A stretch of DNA of 19,514 bases, from the NCBI GenBank assembly GCA_035687045.1, contig DASRYU010000140.1:1-19514 (forward strand). The letters run 5' to 3'. Shown here in pieces: positions 1 to 6,552 of the stretch (within the stretch, counting starts at the first letter, position 1; every line of letters starts with the position of its first letter). Under the pieces are notes generated by a model, which ran no database searches, was not told where the DNA came from, and saw nothing but the letters and a program-made list of their open reading frames with translations. The position numbers were made by a program, and so were the translations under genes. The DNA is from JAJPHT01 sp035687045 (GTDB taxonomy: Archaea; Thermoplasmatota; SW-10-69-26; JACQPN01; JAJPHT01).

Positions 1-157
1 ACGTACGCCCCCGCGAGCGCCTCCACGCCGGGCAAAGGGGGAAGGGCGGGCTAGAACGTTTCGTCCCTGCGGAAGCCGCGCCCTCGCGGGCAGGACGCAA
101 GGGGGGCCTTGCCCGCGCCGTGGCTGCGGTCACTGCTGGCGCAGCGCCCTCGCCACG

Positions 158-190
158 GACCGCGACGCGCCACTTCGTGCCGCGTCGGTC
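158..190 (-). terminator. Hairpin just after the dehydrogenase stop codon
   Basis: Ten-base arms at 164-173 and 177-186 pair with one mismatch around a three-base loop. They are extended by GACC at 158-161 and GGTC at 187-190. On the minus strand the structure begins six bases after the stop codon of the dehydrogenase gene. There is no T-tract, so it is not a classical archaeal terminator; it may be an RNA 3'-end structure. A second small hairpin lies at 97-112. I see no gene in 1-196. Confidence 0.35.
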
Positions 191-196
191 GCTCGC

Positions 197-1330
197 TCAC
201 GCTCCGCTTCGCAGAGCGCGCGCGAGCGCATCCCCGCACTCGTTCGTCTTTGCGGCGCCGCCGAGGTCGTAGGTGAGCGCCTTGCCGTCCGCGACGACGG
301 CCGCGACGGCCTTGTCGATGTCGACGGCGGCCTGGCGGAGCTTCTTGTCGTCGTGGCGGTTGCCCAGCCACTCGCACATCATCTGCACGGCGAGGACCGT
401 CGCGATGGGGTTCGCGACCTGCTGGCCCGCGTGCTTCGGGGCGCTCCCGTGGATGGGCTCGAACATGCCGTGGCGGTCGCCGAGGTTGCCGCTCGCGGCC
501 ATGCCCATGCCGCCCTGGAGGACGGCGGCGAGGTCGGTGACGATGTCGCCCATCATGTTCGTCGCGACGCAGACGTCGTACCCCTCGGGGTTGCGGACGA
601 TCCACTGCGTGAACGCGTCGACGTACGCGTAGTCGCGCGCCACCTCGGGGTAGCCCGCCGCGACCTGGTCGTACACCTGGCGGAAGAGCTGCGAGCCGCG
701 CAGGACGTTCGCCTTGTCGATGCAGGTCACGCGCATCTTGCCATCCTTGGGCGCGCCCTTGTTGCGGCGCTTCGAGAGCTCGAAGGCGGCCTTGATGACG
801 CGCTCCGAGCCCTTGCGCGTGATGACGTTGTTGTCGATCGCGACCTCGTCGACGCCGCCGCGCGAGAGCGTGCCGCGCGCGGGCGTGTAGAGCCCTTCCG
901 TGTTCTCGCGGATGATGGCGAAGTCGACGTCCTTGGGCTCCCAGACGTCCTTCCACTTGTCGCCGATCTTGTGGCGCACGCCAGGGTAGAGCTTCGTCGG
1001 GCGGACGTTCGCGTAGAGGTCGAGGCCGAAGCGGAGGCCGAAGACGATGCCGGCCCCGGCGATGTTGCCGTCGGGGAGGTTCGCGCCGGGCCAGCCGACG
1101 GCGCCAAGAAGGATCGCGTCGGCTTCGTTGCGGCAGTACGGGAAGGCCTCGGGCTCCCACTCCTTCCCCGTCTTGAGGTAGTACTCCCCGCCGCACGCGA
1201 ACTCCTGGAACTGGAGGTTCACGCCGTGCTTGTCGGCGATCACGTCGAGCACTTTGCGCCCTTCGACGAGCACCTCCTTGCCCACGCCGTCGCCCGGCAG
1301 GAGCGCGATCTTGTACTGACGCTTGGCCAT
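197..1330 (-). CDS. Isocitrate/3-isopropylmalate dehydrogenase family protein (LeuB-like, NADP-type signature)
   Basis: Predicted 377-aa decarboxylating beta-hydroxyacid dehydrogenase, the family of LeuB, isocitrate, homoisocitrate and tartrate dehydrogenases. It begins with the usual KIALLPGDGVG strand (residues 7-17). It carries RENTEGLY (141-148), the catalytic lysine in IDKANVL (Lys206), the metal-binding aspartates Asp238, Asp262 and Asp266, and the cofactor loop GSAPKHAG (295-302). NAD-dependent LeuB has Asp-Ile at the Lys299-His300 position. NADP-dependent isocitrate dehydrogenase has Lys-Tyr, so this enzyme probably prefers NADP. The substrate cannot be fixed from sequence; IDKANVL and the length favour a LeuB-like acid. 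The ATG at 1330 is chosen over an upstream frame-extending start because a TATA-like CCTTTTAT lies 27 nt upstream and the family N-terminus starts there. No leuC or leuD is in the window. Confidence 0.93.
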   Translation of the reverse strand: MAKRQYKIALLPGDGVGKEVLVEGRKVLDVIADKHGVNLQFQEFACGGEYYLKTGKEWEPEAFPYCRNEADAILLGAVGWPGANLPDGNIAGAGIVFGLRFGLDLYANVRPTKLYPGVRHKIGDKWKDVWEPKDVDFAIIRENTEGLYTPARGTLSRGGVDEVAIDNNVITRKGSERVIKAAFELSKRRNKGAPKDGKMRVTCIDKANVLRGSQLFRQVYDQVAAGYPEVARDYAYVDAFTQWIVRNPEGYDVCVATNMMGDIVTDLAAVLQGGMGMAASGNLGDRHGMFEPIHGSAPKHAGQQVANPIATVLAVQMMCEWLGNRHDDKKLRQAAVDIDKAVAAVVADGKALTYDLGGAAKTNECGDALARALRSGA

Positions 1331-1361
1331 GCGCCGCCATCCCAGAGCGGCGCATAAAAGG
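1329..1361 (-). promoter_or_regulatory. TATA box with 9-bp inverted repeat over the start of the dehydrogenase gene
   Basis: On the minus strand CCTTTTAT (1354-1361) is centred about 27 nt before the ATG, as expected for a leaderless archaeal transcript. A perfect inverted repeat, ATGCGCCGC at 1329-1337 and GCGGCGCAT at 1347-1355, fills the space between TATA and start codon. If transcription starts at the ATG the repeat is not in the mRNA, so a DNA operator is more likely than an RNA hairpin. Confidence 0.55.
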
Positions 1362-1439
1362 CTTGGGCCACGCCGGCGCCGGTGGCCGCGCGGCTGACGG
1401 CCCTGGACGAGGTCCTTGACGGTGGCCACGCGCGTCGCC

Positions 1440-1475
1440 GGACCCGCCGCGCGGGCGCGCCTGGCGCGGCGGTCC
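1440..1475 (-). terminator. GC-rich hairpin abutting the MscS stop codon
   Basis: GGACCCGCCGCGC (1440-1452) pairs with GCGCGGCGGTCC (1464-1475), leaving one bulged C and an 11-base loop. The right arm touches the stop codon of the channel gene (1476-1478). There is no T-tract. It is a candidate 3'-end structure of the mscS-like transcript. Confidence 0.4.
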
Positions 1476-2492
1476 TCACGGCTTCGGCCGGCCGTCCGCG
1501 CCCACCGCCATCGGCTGCGCGCGCGGATACACGTTCGGCAGCGCGTCCGCGTGCGCCTCGGTCGCCTCCTGCCACGCGAGCGCGAGCGCGGTGCGGACGA
1601 TGCTCCGGCGGCGCACGTCGACGAGGTAGCGCAGGCGCAGCTCGATCCAGCTCACCTCCAGGCTCGCGATGATGACCGGCGCGTCGGGGAACTCGACGTC
1701 GATGGGAAGGTGGCGCGTGAGCTCGGCGTAGCGTCGCGCCGCCTCGGCGTGCGCCGAGCGGTCGATGACGCGCGTGGCGACGTCGCGCAGGAGCTGCTCG
1801 GCGAGCCGGCGGTCACCCTCGTAGGCGACGGAGACGGCGAACTCGTCGAAGACCCACGGCACCTCCGCGCTCGCGTTCGCGACGGCCTGCTCGAGGAACG
1901 TGGCGTTGCTGATGCTCACGATGCGTCCCGTCGGGCGCAGCGGCGAGACGGAGCCGCCCCACGGAAGCGGCGAGGAGGTGCTGCCGATCTCCCAGATCCT
2001 CGTGTGGAAGACGGTGATCTCGAGCACGTCGCCGACGATGCCGTTCACCTCGATGCGGTCGCCTTCGCGGAAGAGGCGGCCGAAGCGGAGGACCGTCCAG
2101 CCCGCGATCGACAGGATCGGCCGCTGGAGCGCGAGCGTCAGGCCGAACCCGACGAGGCCGAGGCTCGCGAGCGCGGTCGTGCGGTCGGCGAAGACGGCGA
2201 TGACGACGATGGCCGCGACGAAGGCGGCGACGATCGTCTCGAGCGGGCGCAGCGCGGTCGCCGCGATGCCTTTGCGCGCGAGCCCCAGGGTGAGCCCGCG
2301 GAAGACCACGAAGAGGCCGAGCGCGACGAGCGCGCCCAGAAGGATGGTGATCGTGACGTCGCGGGGCCAGTACTCGCCCGGCTCGGGCAGGAGGCCGCGC
2401 TCGCGCGCGATGCGCAGCGAGAAGTTGACGGCGGCCGCGGCGAGAAGCAGCGCGCCGACGATCGCGAGCGGCCGACCGCCACGGTTCACCAT
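1476..2492 (-). CDS. MscS-family mechanosensitive ion channel
   Basis: Predicted 338-aa membrane protein. Hydrophobic segments lie at about residues 8-28, 45-68, 85-102 and 106-132. The last continues through GLVGFGLTLALQRPILSIAGW into the beta domain GRLFREGDRIEVNGIVGDVLEITVFHTRI (138-166), the typical order of pore helix TM3 and the EGD-(R)-IEV-GxVG-V--I motif of MscS. An insert of about 20 residues, rich in Ser, Gly and Pro, separates HTRIWEI from IVSISNATFL, where most MscS proteins have a short turn. The role is presumably release of solutes under hypo-osmotic stress. The ATG at 2492 is preferred over one 24 codons upstream because that longer form would contain both promoter-like A/T islands. 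The gene is divergent from the enoyl-CoA hydratase. Confidence 0.9.
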   Translation of the reverse strand: MVNRGGRPLAIVGALLLAAAAVNFSLRIARERGLLPEPGEYWPRDVTITILLGALVALGLFVVFRGLTLGLARKGIAATALRPLETIVAAFVAAIVVIAVFADRTTALASLGLVGFGLTLALQRPILSIAGWTVLRFGRLFREGDRIEVNGIVGDVLEITVFHTRIWEIGSTSSPLPWGGSVSPLRPTGRIVSISNATFLEQAVANASAEVPWVFDEFAVSVAYEGDRRLAEQLLRDVATRVIDRSAHAEAARRYAELTRHLPIDVEFPDAPVIIASLEVSWIELRLRYLVDVRRRSIVRTALALAWQEATEAHADALPNVYPRAQPMAVGADGRPKP

Positions 2493-2514
2493 CGGCGGGG
2501 CCTCGCGCTGCGAA

Positions 2515-2550
2515 GGGGAAAAGCTTCCTTCTCGACGGAAAGCATTTAAG
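2515..2550. promoter_or_regulatory. Divergent promoter region between mscS-like and enoyl-CoA hydratase genes
   Basis: GCATTTAAG (2542-2550) is a good archaeal TATA box centred about 33 nt before the hydratase ATG at 2579. On the minus strand AAGCTTTTCCCC (2515-2526) is centred about 29 nt before the channel ATG at 2492. GCATTTAAGC is nearly symmetric and could also serve the minus strand. No Shine-Dalgarno precedes either start. Confidence 0.5.
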
Positions 2551-2578
2551 CGGCCCATCCGCATCGCGCGCCGATCAC

Positions 2579-3394
2579 ATGTCGACGTGGCAGCCTACTC
2601 CCGGCAAGACGCTCGTGAACTACAGTGTCGAGGACGGCATCGCGGTCATCGAGCTCGACGACCCGCCCGCGAACACGTACACGCACGAGATGATGCGCCA
2701 GCTCGACGAGAGCATCCTCAAGGCGCGCTTCGACGACAACGTGCACGTCCTCCTCATCACCGGGAAGGGCGAGAAGTTCTTCAGCGCGGGCGCCAACATC
2801 GGCATGCTGAACTCGGTCACGCCCCAGTTCAAGTACCAGTTCTGTCTCCACGCGAACGAGACGCTCAACCGCCTCATGCACACGCCCAAGCTCGTGATCG
2901 CGGCGCTCAACGGCCACACGGTCGGCGGCGGCCTCGAGATCGCCATGGCGGCGGACCTGCGCATCGCGCGCAAGGACGGCGGCAAGATCGGCCTCCCCGA
3001 GATCAACCTCGGCGTCCTCCCGGGCACGGGCGGCACGCAGCGCCTCGTGCGCCTCGTCGGCAAGCCCCTCGCCATCGAGATGATGGTCACGGGCCGCAAC
3101 TTCACCTTCGAGGAAGCGAAGGCGTACGGCATCATCAACGAGGTCATGGAAGGGGACGCCAACAGCTTCCGCAAGCAGGTCATGGACTACGCGCGCCAGT
3201 TCACGCCGCCGAACAAGGCGAGCTTCGCCGTCGGCATGATCAAGCGCAGCGTCCAGACGGGCGCCGAGATCCCCCTCGAGGAGGCCCTCGCGCTCGAGCG
3301 CGAGCTGCAGGCGCAGCTCTTCGCCTCCAAGGACGCCAAGGAAGGCATCGCGGCGTACGTGGAGAAGCGCGTTCCGAACTTCAGCGGCCGGTAG
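2579..3394 (+). CDS. Enoyl-CoA hydratase/isomerase family protein
   Basis: Predicted 271-aa crotonase-fold enzyme of normal length. The oxyanion-hole segment FFSAGANI is at 67-74, and the second oxyanion segment with the first catalytic glutamate is GGGLE (Glu120). The second catalytic glutamate is in LPEINLGVLPGTGGTQRL (Glu141). Rat mitochondrial enoyl-CoA hydratase has glutamates at both places (Glu144 and Glu164), so true hydratase chemistry, adding water to a trans-2-enoyl-CoA, is expected rather than an unrelated crotonase reaction. It could serve fatty acid beta-oxidation or the lower part of an aromatic-CoA pathway; the BoxB-like gene lies 8.4 kb away. It is too short to be BoxC (about 550 aa). 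The gene is monocistronic, leaderless by its TATA spacing, and followed by three hairpins. Confidence 0.93.
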   Translation: MSTWQPTPGKTLVNYSVEDGIAVIELDDPPANTYTHEMMRQLDESILKARFDDNVHVLLITGKGEKFFSAGANIGMLNSVTPQFKYQFCLHANETLNRLMHTPKLVIAALNGHTVGGGLEIAMAADLRIARKDGGKIGLPEINLGVLPGTGGTQRLVRLVGKPLAIEMMVTGRNFTFEEAKAYGIINEVMEGDANSFRKQVMDYARQFTPPNKASFAVGMIKRSVQTGAEIPLEEALALERELQAQLFASKDAKEGIAAYVEKRVPNFSGR

Positions 3395-3480
3395 GCCGCT
3401 GAGGAGGAACGCGCTGAGCACGCGTCCGTCAGGACGCGTGCGAAAGAGGGTCCCGGACTTCAGCGGCGGTCACGCCGCTG
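3382..3480 (+). terminator. Three successive stem-loops at the 3' end of the enoyl-CoA hydratase gene
   Basis: Hairpin 1 is CAGCGGCC/GGCCGCTG (3382-3389 and 3394-3401, loop GGTA) and includes the stop codon. Hairpin 2 has perfect 10-bp arms GCACGCGTCC/GGACGCGTGC (3418-3427 and 3432-3441, loop GTCA). Hairpin 3 is CAGCGGCG/CGCCGCTG (3461-3468 and 3473-3480, loop GTCA). Hairpins 1 and 3 sit in near-identical contexts, (C)CG(A/G)ACTTCAGCGGC, so one may be a duplicate of the other. No T-tract follows. Termination, 3'-end stability or a small repeat family are all possible. Confidence 0.5.
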
Positions 3481-3535
3481 AGCCTCGTGTCCTCTCACCC
3501 GGCACCTTGATGCCGCGCGTGCCCGTGCGGCGGGC

Positions 3536-3931
3536 GTGGAGCGGCTCGAGGTCGACGGCGCGCGCATCGTGCTCGACCGGCAGGAGCGGGTGGTGCGCAT
3601 GACCTTCACGAGCGCCGAGGCGGTCGCGAGCGGCCGCGCCGCGCGCCAGTTCTGCGCGCTCCTCGACGGGTGGTTGGCCGCCGAGCCCGGGCCGTTCCGC
3701 TTGCTCGTCGATTGCACGCGTCTTGCGAACTCCGAGCCCGAGTGGCGGGCGGAGTTCGCTCGTTTCTTCCGGCGCCACCGGGAGGTGTCGCGCATCGCGT
3801 GGTTCAACGCGACGCCCCTCATCCGGATCACGGTGCGCATGTTCGTCCTCGCGACGGGGGTGTCGGGCGCCGCGTTCGCGACGGAGGCGGAAGCGCTCGG
3901 GTTCCTTGGGCTGGACGAGGGCCCCGCATGA
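3536..3931 (+). CDS. Small STAS/SpoIIAA-like protein, partner of the adjacent histidine kinase
   Basis: Predicted 131-aa soluble protein with alternating strands and helices: RIVLDRQERVVRMTFT, a helix ending RQFCALLDGWL, strand FRLLVDCTRL (residues about 54-63), helix EWRAEFARFFRRH, strand RIAWFNAT, helix LIRITVRMFVLAT, then AAFATEAEALGFL. The order, especially the central LLVDCT strand and the final FATEAEALGFL element, resembles STAS/SEC14-type SpoIIAA-like proteins, but no signature residue settles it. The start is GTG (3536); no in-frame ATG precedes it and no clear Shine-Dalgarno is present. Its TGA overlaps the ATG of the histidine kinase (ATGA), so the two are translationally coupled and probably work together, perhaps with this protein as sensor input or regulator of the kinase. 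That role is inference. Confidence 0.7.
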   Translation: MERLEVDGARIVLDRQERVVRMTFTSAEAVASGRAARQFCALLDGWLAAEPGPFRLLVDCTRLANSEPEWRAEFARFFRRHREVSRIAWFNATPLIRITVRMFVLATGVSGAAFATEAEALGFLGLDEGPA

Positions 3932-4851
3932 GCGGCGTGGACCGCGAGGCGCTTCTCGAGGAGATCCTGCGCGTGATGGCGCAGGCAAGCGTCGGCGACC
4001 TCGAGCGGCGCATCGAGGTGCCGGAGCAGGCGCTGCAGGAGGCGCCCGACCTCGGCGTCATCGCGCACGCGCTCAACATCCTTCTGGGCGACCTCGCGCA
4101 CCTCACGGCCGAGACGGAGCAGGCGCGGCGGCAGATGGCGCACTCGGAGAAGCTGAGCGCCCTTGGCGCGCTCACGAGCGGCGTCGCGCACGAGCTGCGC
4201 ACGCCCCTGACGTACATCGCGAACGCGCTCGCGCTCGTCGAGCGCCGCGCGACGCGCCTCGCGCAGCAAGCGGGGGACGCGGAGGCGGAGGCCGAGGTGC
4301 GCGACATGGTGGGGCTCGCGCGCGAGGGCGTGGAGCGCGCGCAGCGCCTCGTCGAGGAGCTGCGCCGCTACGCCCGCACGCCGGCGGACGAGCGTCGCGT
4401 CGTGAGCCTCGACGAGGCGGTGCGCGGCGCGGTGCACGTGTTCCGGGCGACGCACCGCGGGGACGTCGTCGTCCGCGCGGAGCTGCGCCCGACGCCGCCC
4501 GTGCACGTGGACGAGCGGCGCGTGCAGCAGGTGGTGCTGAACCTCCTGCAGAACGGCGCGGAGGCGATGCAGGGGCGCGGCGAGCTGCACGTGGCGACCG
4601 AGGCGACGCCGGAGGGGGGCGCGCGTCTGCGCGTGCGCGACCAGGGGCCGGGCATCCCGCCCGACCTCGTGGACCGCATCTTCCAGCCCTTCTACACGAC
4701 GAAGGAGACGGGGACGGGGCTCGGGCTCGCCATCACGAGCCGCATCGTCGAGGAGCACGACGGTCGCATCGCGGTGCGCAGCGAGCCCGGGCGCGGCGCG
4801 GAGTTCGTTGTCGAGCTGCCGCCGCACCAGCACGCCGGCGAGCGCGGTTGA
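3928..4851 (+). CDS. Soluble sensor histidine kinase
   Basis: Predicted 307-aa kinase without membrane segments. Residues about 8-60 form a HAMP-like or coiled-coil linker. The HisKA dimerisation helix carries the phospho-acceptor His88 in GVAHELRTPLTYI. The HATPase domain shows the N box with Asn209 (LNLLQNGAEAM), the G1 box DQGPGIP (Asp238), the F box FQPFYTTKE and the G2 box GTGLGLAI (from about 262). All catalytic boxes are intact. It most resembles kinases of the NtrB/PAS type but lacks a PAS domain, so the sensory input probably comes from the STAS-like protein encoded just upstream with a 4-bp overlap. No response regulator is adjacent. Its 3' end converges with the DUF2892 gene, leaving three bases between the stop codons. 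Confidence 0.93.
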   Translation: MSGVDREALLEEILRVMAQASVGDLERRIEVPEQALQEAPDLGVIAHALNILLGDLAHLTAETEQARRQMAHSEKLSALGALTSGVAHELRTPLTYIANALALVERRATRLAQQAGDAEAEAEVRDMVGLAREGVERAQRLVEELRRYARTPADERRVVSLDEAVRGAVHVFRATHRGDVVVRAELRPTPPVHVDERRVQQVVLNLLQNGAEAMQGRGELHVATEATPEGGARLRVRDQGPGIPPDLVDRIFQPFYTTKETGTGLGLAITSRIVEEHDGRIAVRSEPGRGAEFVVELPPHQHAGERG

Positions 4852-4854
4852 CGC

Positions 4855-5130
4855 TCAGCGGCGGAAGCCGCGCGCTCCGCTCGAGGGCATCCCGCTGTCG
4901 AGCGCGTGCGTGTCGAGGTCGAGCATCTCGAGCGTCCAGCACCAGCGCGCCGCGGCGGTGGCGAGGAGGTCGACGGCTGCGACGGTCGTGGCGAGCGCGA
5001 GGACGGGGTGCTTGCGCGCGGCGGCCGCGGCGACCACGAGGCCGGCGCCGCCCACGATCTGCCGGAGGCGCGCGTCGCGCTCGCCGACGTTGGGCCGGGG
5101 CATGCGCCCGCGAGGCGCGTGCGCAGGCAT
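4855..5130 (-). CDS. DUF2892-type small membrane protein
   Basis: Predicted 91 aa (82 aa if the ATG at 5103 is used). The core PRPNVGERDARLRQ followed by GGAGLVVAAAAA, a second hydrophobic stretch PVLALATTVAAVDLLATAAA and WCWTLEMLDLDT matches the DUF2892/YgaP-like layout. In that family an NVG-xx-D-xxR motif leads into two transmembrane helices, ending near a cysteine and L-x-I/L-(N/D)-T. The function of the family is unknown; some members are fused to rhodanese domains. Other DUF2892 proteins begin just before NVG, which favours the shorter start. It follows the GDSL hydrolase gene by 37 bp on the same strand, so the two are probably co-transcribed. Confidence 0.7.
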   Translation of the reverse strand: MPAHAPRGRMPRPNVGERDARLRQIVGGAGLVVAAAAARKHPVLALATTVAAVDLLATAAARWCWTLEMLDLDTHALDSGMPSSGARGFRR

Positions 5131-5167
5131 GGCGCTCGTGGCCGCGACGTCGCTGCCTCCGACCCGC

Positions 5168-5758
5168 TCAGGCGGCCGCTTGCGCGAGGAGCGCGTGCAC
5201 GTGCGGGCGGAAGGCGCGCGCGACCTCGACGGCCCCGCGCGCGGAGGGCTCGATGACGCGCGTGAACCACGATGCGTCGCCCTGCAGGAAGTGCGCATGG
5301 ATGTCGACCAGCCGGCCGTGGCGCGCGGCGAGCGTCGCGAGCGTCGCGTTCATGCGCGCGAGCGCGGCGCGCCCCTGCGCGGGCGGGACCGGAAGGAAGT
5401 TCGCCTCGTCGCGGCCGCACGTCGGGTCGTACACGTTGCCCAGCAGGACGCGCCCCCGCGGGAGCGTCGCGAGGAACGCGTCGAGGGCGTCGCCGAAGGC
5501 CGCGATGCCCGCGCCCTCGTCGAGGATGAGGCCGCCGAGGAGGTCGTTGCCGCCGATCGTGACGATGATGACGTCCTCCGGCGCGACCCGCGCAGCGCGT
5601 CGCTGCCGCTGCAGGCTCCCGACGGTGGCGCCGTCGACGGCGTGCCGCTGCGCCTCGATGCCAAGCTCCCGCGCGAGGATGCCGACGGGCTCGAGCCCCT
5701 CGGCGTTGTAGTGCGCGCAGTCGAGGATCGAGTCGCCGAAGCTGTGGAGCACGGGCAT
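5168..5758 (-). CDS. SGNH/GDSL-family hydrolase
   Basis: Predicted 196-aa cytosolic protein; no signal peptide is seen. Block I is FGDSILD with nucleophile Ser10. The block II glycine is probably in VDGATVGSL (Gly43 or Gly47). Block III is TIGGND with Asn71. The usual block V dyad DxxHP is not visible: the corresponding place reads RVIEPSARGAVEVA (Glu170-Pro171), preceded by DIHAHF (152-157) and GDASWF. The family contains esterases, lipases and lysophospholipases of broad specificity, and the substrate is unknown. Either the catalytic base comes from another residue such as His154 or His156, or this is a subfamily with a different active site. It sits in a minus-strand run with the VOC gene 58 bp upstream and DUF2892 37 bp downstream. 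Confidence 0.85.
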   Translation of the reverse strand: MPVLHSFGDSILDCAHYNAEGLEPVGILARELGIEAQRHAVDGATVGSLQRQRRAARVAPEDVIIVTIGGNDLLGGLILDEGAGIAAFGDALDAFLATLPRGRVLLGNVYDPTCGRDEANFLPVPPAQGRAALARMNATLATLAARHGRLVDIHAHFLQGDASWFTRVIEPSARGAVEVARAFRPHVHALLAQAAA

Positions 5759-5816
5759 GTGGCCGTCTTCGCGCCCCCTTCTTCACGTCCCTCGCGCTTG
5801 GACGGCTGCACGCTCC

Positions 5817-6314
5817 TCAGCGCCGCTTGGCCTTGCGCGCGACCTTCCGCGTCGCCGCCTTCGCCTTCTTCGCGAGGCGCTTCGTCGCCTTCTTCGCGCT
5901 CCGCTTCGGCGGCGCGCCGGGGAACTTGTCCGTGACGTTGACGAGATAGCCGTCGGGGTCGACGAAGGTGAACTCGTGGCCGCCCCACTCCTGCGCGCGA
6001 AGCGGCTGGTCGATCGTGATGCGCGCCGCCTCCGCCTTCTCCCACAGCTTCACCGCGTTCGGCACGCCCAGCGCCACGACGACGCCCTTGCCCAGCTCGC
6101 CGGAGAGCCACGCGCGCGTGTCCTCCGGCTGCGCGGGCGCGACGACGTTCTTGTTCCAGAGGATGAGCCCCGCGTCGGGGGAGCTCGTAAAGACCGTGCC
6201 CCAGCTCAGCCCCTCCTGCGACTCCGTCCCGGCCTTGAGGCCGAGGCCCTTGTAGAATTCGACCGACTTGTCCACGTTGTCGACGTTCAGCACGACCCAG
6301 AGTCCCTTGGCCAT
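5817..6314 (-). CDS. VOC (glyoxalase/bleomycin-resistance fold) protein with basic histone-H1-like tail
   Basis: Predicted 165 aa. Residues 1-131 form one vicinal-oxygen-chelate unit: LWVVLNVDNVDKSVEFYKGLGL (5-26) and the second half ending HEFTFVDPDGYLVNVTDKF (113-131), where the DPDG turn and the His113/Glu114 region are typical. Such proteins act as dimers in glyoxalase, dioxygenase or resistance roles; which applies here is not clear. Residues 137-165 are almost only Lys, Arg and Ala, with AKKA and RKVARKAKRR motifs, like bacterial and eukaryotic H1-type tails that bind nucleic acid. The start at 6314 is supported by a TATA-like GGACTAAACC (6350-6358) that overlaps the stop codon of the upstream small gene. 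Confidence 0.85.
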   Translation of the reverse strand: MAKGLWVVLNVDNVDKSVEFYKGLGLKAGTESQEGLSWGTVFTSSPDAGLILWNKNVVAPAQPEDTRAWLSGELGKGVVVALGVPNAVKLWEKAEAARITIDQPLRAQEWGGHEFTFVDPDGYLVNVTDKFPGAPPKRSAKKATKRLAKKAKAATRKVARKAKRR

Positions 6315-6349
6315 CGAGGATGCACCGCGCTCGCGAACGGCGACGGGAG

Positions 6350-6358
6350 GTTTAGTCC
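6350..6358 (-). promoter_or_regulatory. TATA-like box for the VOC gene
   Basis: On the minus strand ACTAAACC is centred about 39 nt before the ATG at 6314, allowing a leader of roughly 12 nt. It overlaps the TAA stop of the 66-aa gene upstream, which suggests the VOC gene can be transcribed on its own. Confidence 0.4.
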
Positions 6359-6552
6359 TCACCGAGCCGCTCGGCGGCCCGCGCGAGCGCGCCCCAGCGC
6401 GCCGCCTGGGAGCGCGCCTCGTCCGCGTGGCGCGCGGCCACCTCCGCCTCGCCGTCGCGGCGGCCGTAGGCGCGCACGAAGTCGCGATGCGCCGCCTCCA
6501 GGTCGAGGAGTGCCCGCCGCAGCTGCTCTTCGGGGGTCGCGACGTCGACCAT
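6352..6552 (-). CDS. Hypothetical 66-aa coiled-coil protein
   Basis: Predicted 66-aa, highly charged, alanine-rich, all-helical protein. LRRALLDLEAAHRDFVRAY (residues about 11-29) is followed by VAARHADEARSQAARWGALARAAERL with heptad-like spacing of Leu and Ala, suggesting a small coiled coil. There are no cysteines, signal peptide or membrane segment. I do not recognise a family. The main support is a complete ORF in a gap otherwise without a gene, in line with the operon below it. It could be a chance ORF, since long open frames are common in DNA this GC-rich. A weak A/T island (6585-6587) lies about 34 nt upstream of the ATG. Confidence 0.5.
   Translation of the reverse strand: MVDVATPEEQLRRALLDLEAAHRDFVRAYGRRDGEAEVAARHADEARSQAARWGALARAAERLGED

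Noticed and set aside
1..196. Gene at the left edge
   Set aside because: The open frames here are continuations of antisense frames of the dehydrogenase; no recognisable protein sequence, only small hairpins.
1331..1429. Upstream start for the LeuB-like dehydrogenase
   Set aside because: The 33 extra residues are Arg-rich, cross the TATA box and are not like the family; KIALLPGDG follows the ATG at 1330.
2579..3394. Enoyl-CoA hydratase as BoxC
   Set aside because: It is half the length of BoxC and has ordinary hydratase glutamates, so it is a general enoyl-CoA hydratase, though it may still act in the same metabolism.
4859..4870. Bidirectional terminator between the histidine kinase and DUF2892 genes
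   Set aside because: The small stem lies inside the last codons of the DUF2892 gene and could be explained by the Gly/Arg codons there.
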